Shown: in pieces, positions 52,356 to 60,871 of the stretch
Numbering within the stretch: the first letter of the stretch is position 1
Layout of the letters: each line of letters opens with the position of its first letter
From: GM7GCV1 sp965221105
GTDB taxonomy: Bacteria > Pseudomonadota > Gammaproteobacteria > Pseudomonadales > GM7GCV1
Reading direction: 5' to 3'
Assembly: GCA_965221105.1 (NCBI GenBank)
Contig: OZ244871.1
Location: forward strand, 744,001 to 808,000
Length of the DNA stretch: 64,000 bases
The notes under the pieces: model-generated
Databases searched by the model: none
What the model was told of the DNA's origin: nothing
Seen by the model: only the letters and a program-made list of their open reading frames with translations
Position numbers and translations under genes: made by a program

Positions 52356-53915
52356 AATGGTTGCGGGAGGTTTGCTGGAAATTTCGTACACAACTCGGGA
52401 CACGCCGGATATTTCGTTGATAATGCGACTGGATACCCGCTCCAGAAAATCGTACGGCAGATGAGCCCAGCGCGCCGTCATAAAATCGGTGGTCTCAACC
52501 GCTCGCAGTGCTATGACGTACTCGTACCGTCGGATGTCACCGACAACACCGACCGACTTGACCGGGAGAAACACGGCGAACGCCTGACTTACCTGGCGAT
52601 ACAGGTCTGCGGCATGGAGCTCGTCGATGAAGATAGCATCCGCCTCCCGCAACAGATCGGCGTATTCCTTGCGTACCTCACCCAGGATGCGCACTCCCAG
52701 GCCAGGACCCGGAAAGGGATGGCGATAGACCATGTCGTGGGGCAGCCCAAGCTCCAGGCCGATCTTGCGAACCTCGTCCTTGAACAGTTCGCGCAGGGGC
52801 TCCACGAGCTGCAGATTCATATCCTCGGGCAATCCACCCACATTGTGGTGCGACTTGATCACCCTGGCCTTGCCGGACTTGGCACCGGCAGACTCAATCA
52901 CATCCGGATAGATGGTCCCCTGAGCCAGCCATTTGACAGCCCTGAGTTTGGCAGATTCCCGGTCAAATACCTCGATGAAGGTAGTGCCAATAATCTTGCG
53001 TTTTGCCTCAGGGTCCTCCACTCCTCTGAGCTTGTCCAGAAACTCCCCTTCTGCATCAACCCTGACAATTCGCAGACCACGGCTTTCAGCAAACATTGAC
53101 ATGACCTGATCGCCTTCGTTCTTCCGCAGCAGACCGTTGTCAACAAAAACACAGGTGAGCTGGTCACCGATGGCACGCTGCAGGAGGGCAGCAGTCACCG
53201 ATGAGTCAACACCGCCGGACAGACCCAGAAGTACCTGGTCTTTCCCAACCCTGTTGCGAATTGAATCCACCGCCTCCTGGACAATGTTCGCGGGAGTCCA
53301 GCATGGCTCGCAGGCGCAGATATCCAGAACAAAGTGCCCAAGCATCCGGCCTCCTTGCAGTGTGTGGGTCACCTCGGGGTGGAACTGGATACCATACAAC
53401 CGTCGCGATGGATCGCTCATCCCCGCAACAGGACAGGAGGGCGTCGATAGCATCAGTTCAAAACCACTGGGCAGTTCCACGACCTTGTCACCGTGACTCA
53501 TCCAGACATCCAGATAGCGCAGCCCTGACTCGATGTGGTCAGAGATGTCCATAAGCAACTCGGACTCCGCTTCCACCTGCACCCTGGCGTAACCGAACTC
53601 ACGCAGATCAGAGCTTTCTACGCGGCCGCCGAACCGCTCTGCCATCGCCTGCATGCCATAGCAGATACCCAGCACAGGCACCTCGGCCTGAAACACTGTG
53701 TCCGGTATGTGTGGTGCATTGCCCTCGGTTACAGACTCCGGCCCACCGGAGAGAATGATTCCCGAATACTTGTGCGGCAGTTGCCCTTCGATCAGGTCGC
53801 AGGAATGAATCTCCGAGTAAACCCCAATCTCGCGAACCCGTCGGGCAATGAGCTGCGTGTACTGGGAACCGAAATCCACAATCAATATGGAGTGTCGATG
53901 AATATCCAGCCCCAT
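52344..53915 (-). CDS. guaA: GMP synthase (glutamine-hydrolysing)
   Basis: 523 aa, the standard length. It converts XMP to GMP with glutamine and ATP. An N-terminal class I amidotransferase has the catalytic Cys85 in LGICYGMQ and His179/Glu181 in GIQFHPEV. The ATP-pyrophosphatase domain has SGGVDSS at 233-239. The C-terminal dimerisation domain ends in KPPATIEWE. It follows guaB on the same strand with a hairpin between them. The accessory island attaches at its last 12 bp without changing the protein. Confidence 0.97.
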   Translation of the reverse strand: MGLDIHRHSILIVDFGSQYTQLIARRVREIGVYSEIHSCDLIEGQLPHKYSGIILSGGPESVTEGNAPHIPDTVFQAEVPVLGICYGMQAMAERFGGRVESSDLREFGYARVQVEAESELLMDISDHIESGLRYLDVWMSHGDKVVELPSGFELMLSTPSCPVAGMSDPSRRLYGIQFHPEVTHTLQGGRMLGHFVLDICACEPCWTPANIVQEAVDSIRNRVGKDQVLLGLSGGVDSSVTAALLQRAIGDQLTCVFVDNGLLRKNEGDQVMSMFAESRGLRIVRVDAEGEFLDKLRGVEDPEAKRKIIGTTFIEVFDRESAKLRAVKWLAQGTIYPDVIESAGAKSGKARVIKSHHNVGGLPEDMNLQLVEPLRELFKDEVRKIGLELGLPHDMVYRHPFPGPGLGVRILGEVRKEYADLLREADAIFIDELHAADLYRQVSQAFAVFLPVKSVGVVGDIRRYEYVIALRAVETTDFMTARWAHLPYDFLERVSSRIINEISGVSRVVYEISSKPPATIEWE

Positions 53916-53967
53916 CAGGGTTTCCCGCTTTCCACGCTATCCACTGATACAGAAGCCCAAAAACAGG

Positions 53968-53988
53968 GGGCGACACTGTATGTCGCCC
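53968..53988 (-). terminator. Hairpin with T-rich tail between guaB and guaA
   Basis: Perfect 8-bp stem GGGCGACA/TGTCGCCC with a 5-nt loop. On the minus strand it is followed by CCTGTTTTTG. It could partly terminate guaB transcripts before guaA. Confidence 0.55.
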
Positions 53989-54015
53989 CTCGCCCATAAT
54001 CGCTCCTGATCAGCT

Positions 54016-55500
54016 TCATCCACGACTCGGGTAATTTGGTGCTTCTTTGGTAATGGAGACATCGTGCACATGGCTCTCATTCATGCCAGCCGAACTCACC
54101 TTCACAAACCTGGGCTTGGAACGCATGGTTTCGATATCCGCCGAGCCCGTGTATCCCATTGAGGCCCTTAGGCCACCCATCATCTGGTGAATAACCACCG
54201 AGACCGGTCCCTTATAGGGAACCCGTCCTTCAATGCCCTCGGGAACCAGTTTCTCGGCACCCTCGCTGGAGTCCTGAAAGTAGCGATCACCGGACCCTTG
54301 AGTCTGGGCCATGGCGCCCAGGGAACCCATGCCACGATAGGATTTGTATGTCCGGCCCTGATAGATTTCCAGTTCTCCGGGCGCCTCATCGGTGCCGGCA
54401 AAAATCGACCCCAGCATCACGCAGTGTGCACCGGCAACTATCGCCTTGCTGATATCTCCCGAGTAGCGGATGCCCCCATCGGCAATCAGTGGAACACCTG
54501 AAGATTTGAGTGCCTCTGCCACGTTGGCAATGGCGGTAATCTGCGGCACGCCAACCCCGGCAATCACTCGTGTGGTACAGATGCTGCCAGGACCTATACC
54601 CACCTTGACGCCGTCTGCGCCAACATCTCTCAGTGCTTCTGCGGCGTCAGCCGTGGCGATATTACCACCAATGACCTGCACATCCGGGTACTGGTCCTTG
54701 ATCCAGCGCACCCTGTCCAGGACGTTCCGGGTATGACCATGAGAAGTATCAACCACGATTACATCTACCCCGGCTTCAACCAGTCCATGCACCCTTCGCT
54801 CAGTTTCGCCACTGGTGCCGACACAGGCTCCAGCCAGTAACTGGCCATGCTCATCCCTGGCTGCGTGAGGGTACTGCTCCGCCTTGTCTATATCGGTTAC
54901 GGTGATCAATCCACAGAGCGCAAAATTGTCATCCACCACCAGAATCTTTTCGATGCGGTGCTGATGCAGGAGCTTCTGGGCTTCTTCAGCCGATGCGCCT
55001 TCCCGAATCGTCACCAGCCGCTCCTTCGGCGTCATAACCGAGCTGACCCTGGTGTCCATGTCGGTCTCGAAGCGCACATCGCGGCTGGTCACAATGCCAC
55101 GCAGTTCGCCCCTGGTGACCACGGGTACACCAGAAATATTAAAGCGTCGCTTGATGTCCTGCAGATCGCCGAGACTGGCATTTTCGTCAATGGTTACCGG
55201 ATCCTTGACCACACCACTTTCATACTTTTTTACGGCGCTGACATGCTGCGCCTGCGCCTCGACCGACATGGATTTGTGAACGATACCGATACCGCCTTCC
55301 TGGGCCACGGCTATGGCCATAGCCGATTCCGTGACTGTATCCATGGCGGCAGATACCAGAGGCATGTTGAGACGAATCTCACGGGTAAGATGTGTGTTCA
55401 GGCTGACATCCTTGGGCACGACTGAAGAGTAATCCGGTACCAGCAGGACATCGTCAAAAGTGACGGCTTCCTCAAGAATTCGAAGCATAGAATTGTTCAT
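54016..55500 (-). CDS. guaB: Inosine-5'-monophosphate dehydrogenase
   Basis: 494 aa. It oxidises IMP to XMP with NAD, the first committed step to GMP. The TIM-barrel opening FDDVLLVPDYSSVVPKDV, two CBS domains at about residues 95-210, and the active-site loop GIGPGSICTTR with Cys308 are all present. The flap GYTGSADIETMR is near the end. ATG 55500 starts MNNSMLRILEEAVTFDD; the internal MLRILEE is an alternative. Divergent from xseA, with 67 bp between them. Confidence 0.97.
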   Translation of the reverse strand: MNNSMLRILEEAVTFDDVLLVPDYSSVVPKDVSLNTHLTREIRLNMPLVSAAMDTVTESAMAIAVAQEGGIGIVHKSMSVEAQAQHVSAVKKYESGVVKDPVTIDENASLGDLQDIKRRFNISGVPVVTRGELRGIVTSRDVRFETDMDTRVSSVMTPKERLVTIREGASAEEAQKLLHQHRIEKILVVDDNFALCGLITVTDIDKAEQYPHAARDEHGQLLAGACVGTSGETERRVHGLVEAGVDVIVVDTSHGHTRNVLDRVRWIKDQYPDVQVIGGNIATADAAEALRDVGADGVKVGIGPGSICTTRVIAGVGVPQITAIANVAEALKSSGVPLIADGGIRYSGDISKAIVAGAHCVMLGSIFAGTDEAPGELEIYQGRTYKSYRGMGSLGAMAQTQGSGDRYFQDSSEGAEKLVPEGIEGRVPYKGPVSVVIHQMMGGLRASMGYTGSADIETMRSKPRFVKVSSAGMNESHVHDVSITKEAPNYPSRG

Positions 55501-55567
55501 CTGGCAATGAACGCGGCATTATAATCGCGCCTCCCAGCAGGGTAAACAGAATCCAGAACCCCAGAAG

Positions 55568-56911
55568 ATGAATCCAGAGCAGACACCCACCCGCCGAATT
55601 TACAGCGTATCCGAGTTTTCCGCATCCTTGAGCAAGGAGATTTCAGCCCGTTTTCCGAGTATCTGTGTCCGCGGGGAAGTGACCAACCTGAGCAAACCCA
55701 GATCTGGGCACTGGTACTTTTCATTGAAGGATGAATCGGCCCAGATTCGGGCGGTGATGTTTCGCTCAGCGAACCTGAAAGCCCACCAGGTTGCCGACGG
55801 CGAGGAAATTATTGCCTGCGGTCGACCATCCATATACAGGAACAGGGGCGACCTGCAACTCCAGGTGTCGAATCTTCAGCTGGCGGGTGCTGGCGAACTT
55901 CAAAGGCAGTTTGAGGTCCTCAAGAACGAGCTTCAGGCTGCAGGGTACTTCGACCGGGCAACCAAAGTTCCCGTGCCCCGGTACCCCAAGCAGGTCGCTG
56001 TCGTAACCTCCACGAGCGGCGCAGTGCTCCATGATATTCGAACCGTGTGCCAACGGCGTGCGCCCGGGCTCCCGCTGCTGGTCATTCCGTCGAGCGTTCA
56101 GGGACCAGACGCGCAGGAATCCCTGGTTGCGGCGGTTGAACGGGCCGACCGAAGACCCGATGTTGATCTGATCATACTGGCGCGTGGAGGGGGTTCCCTG
56201 GAAGACATGGCCGCCTTCAACTCCCGTGAGCTTGCCGACGCCCTGATACGTTGCCAGACGCCAGTGGTGTCCTCCGTGGGCCATGAGTCCGATATCAGTA
56301 TCGCCGATCTGGTCGCCGATGTCCGCGCCGCCACACCCTCGGAGGCTGCCGAACTGGTGACCGAAAGCTTTCAGGAACTGCCGGGGCGGCTGCAAAACCT
56401 CGCTATGAATATGTCCCGGCTGATTGCCCGGGTGCTGCAGTCAGCTGACGGGCGGCTCGCCCTGACAACCAGCCGCATGCGCAATCCGGCAGAAAGTCTC
56501 ACCCAGGCCAGTCAGCGCCTGGATTCCCTGGAACCCTTGTTGGACCTGCGTGTCAGGCAGGTACTGCAGGTGCACCAGAGTCGACTTGCCGAGCACACAA
56601 GCCGGTTGAACACCGACAGCCTGAGGCACAGCTTTCTGCGGGCCAGCGAGCAACTCGCCAGCAGGAAAACGCGGCTGGTGCGAGCACAAACCCAGGCGCT
56701 GGAAAACCGACTCAATGCCCTGAAAGCCCAGACAAAGTTCCTCCACGCTTTGAGCCCACTCGCCGTCATGAGCAGGGGCTACGGGATATCAGAGCGCGAG
56801 GATGGCACTATTCTGAGATCAGCACAGCAGGCTCGCCCGGGAGACATCATTCACACGCGGCTGGGGAATGGCAGTCTGAATTCGGAAGTGATCTCGACCC
56901 GGGACTCATAG
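55568..56911 (+). CDS. xseA: Exodeoxyribonuclease VII large subunit
   Basis: 447 aa. With XseB it degrades single-stranded DNA to oligonucleotides. An N-terminal OB-fold (IYSVSEFSASLSKEISARFP, VRGEVTNLSKPRSGHWYFSL) covers about residues 1-110. The conserved catalytic region includes VAVVTSTSGAVLHDI, ARGGGSLEDMAAFN and PVVSSVGHESDISIADLVAD (about 140-260). A long coiled coil follows, and the C-terminal LSPLAVMSRGYGI is diagnostic. The neighbouring guaB is a frequent divergent partner. Confidence 0.96.
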   Translation: MNPEQTPTRRIYSVSEFSASLSKEISARFPSICVRGEVTNLSKPRSGHWYFSLKDESAQIRAVMFRSANLKAHQVADGEEIIACGRPSIYRNRGDLQLQVSNLQLAGAGELQRQFEVLKNELQAAGYFDRATKVPVPRYPKQVAVVTSTSGAVLHDIRTVCQRRAPGLPLLVIPSSVQGPDAQESLVAAVERADRRPDVDLIILARGGGSLEDMAAFNSRELADALIRCQTPVVSSVGHESDISIADLVADVRAATPSEAAELVTESFQELPGRLQNLAMNMSRLIARVLQSADGRLALTTSRMRNPAESLTQASQRLDSLEPLLDLRVRQVLQVHQSRLAEHTSRLNTDSLRHSFLRASEQLASRKTRLVRAQTQALENRLNALKAQTKFLHALSPLAVMSRGYGISEREDGTILRSAQQARPGDIIHTRLGNGSLNSEVISTRDS

Positions 56912-56965
56912 CACAGGGGCAGGAATCTACAGAAAACCTGGCTCTCAAAAAAAGAATCCAGACAC

Positions 56966-58750
56966 CTAGAAGGGCCAGATCCAGGGAACCAGCACCACGG
57001 TCAGAACCCCGATCACCAGCGTCAGGGGAGCCCCCATCCGGAAAAAGTCGACGTATCTGTAATTCCCCGGTCCATAGACCATCAGATTGGTCTGATAGCC
57101 AATGGGTGATGCCAAACTGACCGATGCCGCCACCATCAGTGTGACGACGAAAGGAATCGCACTGACCCCCAGTTGCTGGGCCACGGATTCCACAATAGGA
57201 AACAGCAGGACTGCTGCCGCCATATTACTGACCAGAGCCGTGAGGATCGCAGCGACGGCAAAAAGTATCGCCAGGGAGGCGTGCGCTGAGCCTCCAGATA
57301 GTCCAATCGCAAAGGACGCAAGCGCATCGGCAATACCAACGTTATGAATAGCAACGCCAAGGGAAATGGACGCTCCAATGACCACCAGAACCTGCCAGTC
57401 GATACTTTCCCGTGCCTCGGACACCGAAATACACCGCGTTGCCATCAGCAACATGGCGGCAAGTGCCGCCGCCTCGAATAACGAGAGCACATGAGTGGTG
57501 ACCAGAACTATCTGTAGGGCGAGGATCGCCAGCGCCAGATATCTTCGTCCATGCAGCACCGGGCGCGAATTCACCCTTCCCGAGATCAACAGAAAATCCC
57601 TCTCGAATTTGCGCGATCTCAGAAAGTGAGCGGGCGCCTCGAGCAACAGGATATCGCCCCTGCTGAGCACCACGTCGCCAATGCGCTCTTTCAATGGCTC
57701 ACCCTCACGACAGATCGCGATGATCGCCGCTCCGTAGCGTTTGCGAAACTGACTGTCCTTCACCGTCATGTTCACATATGGAAAGCTGGCACCCAGCACC
57801 ACTTCCACAAATTGCCGTTGCGAACGGTCTCCGTCCAGCTTAAACACATGATCTTCAGCGTGTTCCAGTCCGCGTATCTTTTGCAGATCAACGATGGAAT
57901 CAACATTCCCTGCAAAGATCAGCCGGTCGTTGGCCAACAGTATGCTTCGTGGTGAAACTGCAGCTATAACCTGCTCATTGCGCACAATCTCAACCAGATA
58001 CACACCAGCCAGGTTCCTCAGTCCAGCGGCGGCGATGGTCCGTTGATCGAGAGGACTATTCGGGCTCACAACCATCTCTATGGTGTATTGCTTGGGATCC
58101 CCGAACACATCAACCAGGTCGTTTTGGGGTAAGAGCCAACGACTGAACAGGACGACAAACAGGATGGTAGCCAGCACCAGGGGCACTCCGACCCAGGCAA
58201 GCTCAAAGAGCTTGAGCCCCTCACCGGTCGAGAGCGCCAACATGTCGTTCAAGACCAGATTGGTGCTGGTGCCAATCACTGTGCATACGCCGCCAACGAT
58301 CGCTGCGTAGCTCAGAGGGATCATCAGCTGGGATACAGAGATACCGCTGCGCTTTGCCCAGTCCGACAGCAACGGAATAGCCATAGCCACGACAGGCGTG
58401 TTGTTCACTACGCTGCTGATAAACGCAACTGGTATCATCAGACGAATCTGCACAATTTCCAACAGATGAGTCCGCCCCAAGGCATGATTGAACCCCTCAG
58501 CGAGAGCGCCTGTCCTGGTAATCGCACTGGCGACAACAAAAAGAATGGCAACCGTCGCCAGCCCCAGGTTGGAAAAACCACCGAGCACCTCTTCCGGACT
58601 GAGCACCCCCAATAGCATGAGCGCGATCGCTGCAGTCATCAAAACAGCGTCAGCTGCAGCGCTGGTCAAGAACAGCACCCCGAAACTGCCTACAAGAATC
58701 GCGACTGTCAGCCACGCATCCAGACCCAAACTCACCAGCATGATCCCCAA
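56966..58750 (-). CDS. SLC13/DASS-type anion transporter with RCK_C domains
   Basis: 594 aa membrane protein. N-terminal hydrophobic helices are near 10-200, including FISSVVNNTPVVAMAIPLL and PLSYAAIVGGVCTVIGTSTN, the SNT-like sodium/anion motif. A cytosolic middle part (about 210-380) has two TrkA-C/RCK_C domains (PLDQRTIAAAGLRNLAGVYLVEI; DSQFRKRYGAAIIAICREGE). A second set of helices ends PIGYQTNLMVYGPGNYRYVDF. Relatives import sulfate or dicarboxylates with sodium; the substrate here is not decidable. No linked sulfate-assimilation genes. Confidence 0.85.
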   Translation of the reverse strand: MGIMLVSLGLDAWLTVAILVGSFGVLFLTSAAADAVLMTAAIALMLLGVLSPEEVLGGFSNLGLATVAILFVVASAITRTGALAEGFNHALGRTHLLEIVQIRLMIPVAFISSVVNNTPVVAMAIPLLSDWAKRSGISVSQLMIPLSYAAIVGGVCTVIGTSTNLVLNDMLALSTGEGLKLFELAWVGVPLVLATILFVVLFSRWLLPQNDLVDVFGDPKQYTIEMVVSPNSPLDQRTIAAAGLRNLAGVYLVEIVRNEQVIAAVSPRSILLANDRLIFAGNVDSIVDLQKIRGLEHAEDHVFKLDGDRSQRQFVEVVLGASFPYVNMTVKDSQFRKRYGAAIIAICREGEPLKERIGDVVLSRGDILLLEAPAHFLRSRKFERDFLLISGRVNSRPVLHGRRYLALAILALQIVLVTTHVLSLFEAAALAAMLLMATRCISVSEARESIDWQVLVVIGASISLGVAIHNVGIADALASFAIGLSGGSAHASLAILFAVAAILTALVSNMAAAVLLFPIVESVAQQLGVSAIPFVVTLMVAASVSLASPIGYQTNLMVYGPGNYRYVDFFRMGAPLTLVIGVLTVVLVPWIWPF

Positions 58751-58859
58751 GTTACTCTATTGACTCTGCGCGAGAGCCTGCCCGCAGGCTGAGCAGGTGT
58801 GGCAGTCTACCAGACAGCTGCTGCCATATTCCGTATGCGCTGAATCGCTTATCAAAGTG

Positions 58860-60839
58860 TCACGAATCTGCTGCAAGAAGGTTATCGGCATCACCCAAGG
58901 CAGACACAACCCTGGTCAGGAATTTACCAGCATCGGCACCATTGACCAGGCGGTGGTCATATGACAGGGACAACGGCATGAGCTTGCGGGGGACAAAGCT
59001 GTTGCCATCCCAGACTGGCCTGATCAGGGTGCCTGAAACACCGAGAATCCCCGCCTGTGGAGCAACCACTATGGGAGTAAACCCCGTTCCACCGATAGCT
59101 CCCAAACTGGACACCGTGAAACCCGCCCCCTGCATATCTGCGGGCTTCAGGATGCCCTCTCGGGCCTTCGTGGCAAGTTCTGTGATCTCGGCAGCCAGCT
59201 GCCAGGTATCCTTGCGATCAACGTTCCGGACGACAGGCACCAGTAATCCTGCCGGGGTATCCACTGCAATGCCAATGTGAACGTATTGACGTGTTATCAG
59301 CTCGAGCCCATTATTGTGCAGTGCTGTATTCAGTCGCGGATTCTCCAGCAGTGCCCGGCCGCAGGCACGCAGTACAAACGCCAGGGGAGTTATCTTGATC
59401 CCTCGGGTCTCGCCCTCCGGCTTGAGCTGGCTGCGAAGATTCTCTGCGGCAGTCACATCGGCGTCATCGAACTGGGTGACATGGGGCACATTGAGCCAGG
59501 CTGTCGAAACATTGGCGGCCGTAGCCCGCTGAATCCTGGAGGCTTGGCTGGACTCCACCTCACCAAAGCGGCCCCAGTCAACCCCGGGTACTTCGGGAAT
59601 ACTGCCTCCACCCTCCCGGGACGGAGAACCTCCATGAAGCCGTTTCTTCACGTAGACATGAACATCCTCCTTGAGAATGCGTTCGCGTGGCCCACTGGGC
59701 CGAACTTCAGCCAGATCCACACCCAGCTGTCGCGCCAGCTTGCGCACGGCAGGACCGGCGTGAACTTTTTTGAATGTACCAGAATCAGATGGTGTGCCAA
59801 GGCCTGCGGGCCGGGAGCTCCCGGTATCATGCTGGGCCACGGCGGCATCACCCGTCGGGGACGGCCTATCATCGGGTACCGGTTCAGGAGCAGTCTCAGG
59901 AGTGCCCTTCGCAGGCAGTACAGTGGATTCCGCAGCGGAGGTGGCGATGGTGACCAGATCCTGGCCGGGTCGAATGTGTTGCCCTTCGCGGACATGAAGC
60001 ACCAGGACAGTTCCCGAGGCCTCCGCCGGAATCTCCAGAGACGCCTTTTCTGATTCAGCCACAAGGATTGTATCTCCCGATTCAACCCGGTCTCCAACAG
60101 CAACCGAAAGCTCGATGACATCGGCTTCGTCCGAACCGATGTCCGGCACCTGGTAGCAGCGTTGTGCAGGCTCGGCAACGGCGGCATCACCCGTCGGGGA
60201 CGGCCTATCATCGGGTACCGGTTCAGGAGCAGTCTCAGGAGTGCCCTTCACAGGCAATACAGTGGATTCAGCAGCGGAGGTGGCGATGGTGACCAGATCC
60301 TGGCCGGGTCGAATGTGTTGCCCTTCGCGAACATGAAGCACCAGGACAGTTCCCGAGGCCTCCGCCGGAATCTCCAGAGACGCCTTTTCTGATTCAGCCA
60401 CAAGGATTGTATCTCCCGATTCAACCCGGTCTCCAACAGCAACCGAAAGCTCGATGACATCGGCTTCGTCCGAACCGATGTCCGGCACCTGGTAGCAGCG
60501 TTGTGCAGGCTCGGTACAGGAAGTATCAGACGATTTGGCCGACTCGCCGGCCAAGTCGACGGAGATGGGTACCTCTGGCCCCTTAGTGATGGCTTCATCA
60601 ACCTCGGCACACTGAACCTTCACGAGGGCATCCCCCTCCGAAACCTCATCGCCCTCTGCCACCAGTACCGATGAAATCTGCCCTTCCCAGGGACAGGGCA
60701 CTTCAACGGATGCCTTGTCAGATTCAAGCACAACCAGGGACTGATCCCGCTCCAGATTGTCACCAACTGCAACCAGCAGCTCGATAACTTCCGCTTTCTC
60801 TGCGCCTATATCCGGAACTGTGACGACCTCTTCAGCCAA
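58860..60839 (-). CDS. aceF: Pyruvate dehydrogenase E2, dihydrolipoamide acetyltransferase
   Basis: 659 aa. It transfers acetyl groups to CoA in the pyruvate dehydrogenase complex. Three lipoyl domains are present with lipoylated Lys at about 42 (ESDKASVEVP), 152 and 265 (both ESEKASLEIP). The peripheral-subunit-binding domain follows (HAGPAVRKLARQLGVDLAEV, near 355). The acetyltransferase domain has SYDHRLVNGADAGKFL with the catalytic His near the end. Domains two and three with their linkers are a near-perfect repeat of 113 residues, from a DNA duplication. It lies 32 bp after aceE in the same operon; lpd is not in the window. Confidence 0.95.
   Translation of the reverse strand: MAEEVVTVPDIGAEKAEVIELLVAVGDNLERDQSLVVLESDKASVEVPCPWEGQISSVLVAEGDEVSEGDALVKVQCAEVDEAITKGPEVPISVDLAGESAKSSDTSCTEPAQRCYQVPDIGSDEADVIELSVAVGDRVESGDTILVAESEKASLEIPAEASGTVLVLHVREGQHIRPGQDLVTIATSAAESTVLPVKGTPETAPEPVPDDRPSPTGDAAVAEPAQRCYQVPDIGSDEADVIELSVAVGDRVESGDTILVAESEKASLEIPAEASGTVLVLHVREGQHIRPGQDLVTIATSAAESTVLPAKGTPETAPEPVPDDRPSPTGDAAVAQHDTGSSRPAGLGTPSDSGTFKKVHAGPAVRKLARQLGVDLAEVRPSGPRERILKEDVHVYVKKRLHGGSPSREGGGSIPEVPGVDWGRFGEVESSQASRIQRATAANVSTAWLNVPHVTQFDDADVTAAENLRSQLKPEGETRGIKITPLAFVLRACGRALLENPRLNTALHNNGLELITRQYVHIGIAVDTPAGLLVPVVRNVDRKDTWQLAAEITELATKAREGILKPADMQGAGFTVSSLGAIGGTGFTPIVVAPQAGILGVSGTLIRPVWDGNSFVPRKLMPLSLSYDHRLVNGADAGKFLTRVVSALGDADNLLAADS
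59840..60514. repeat. Tandem 339-bp duplication within aceF
   Basis: 59840-60175 and 60179-60514 match with only a few substitutions at an exact 339-bp (113-codon) period. Each unit encodes one lipoyl domain plus its Pro/Ala-rich linker. In frame, so it adds a domain. Confidence 0.92.
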
Positions 60840-60871
60840 TATCTATCTCCAGCAACTTCTATCTCCAGCAA

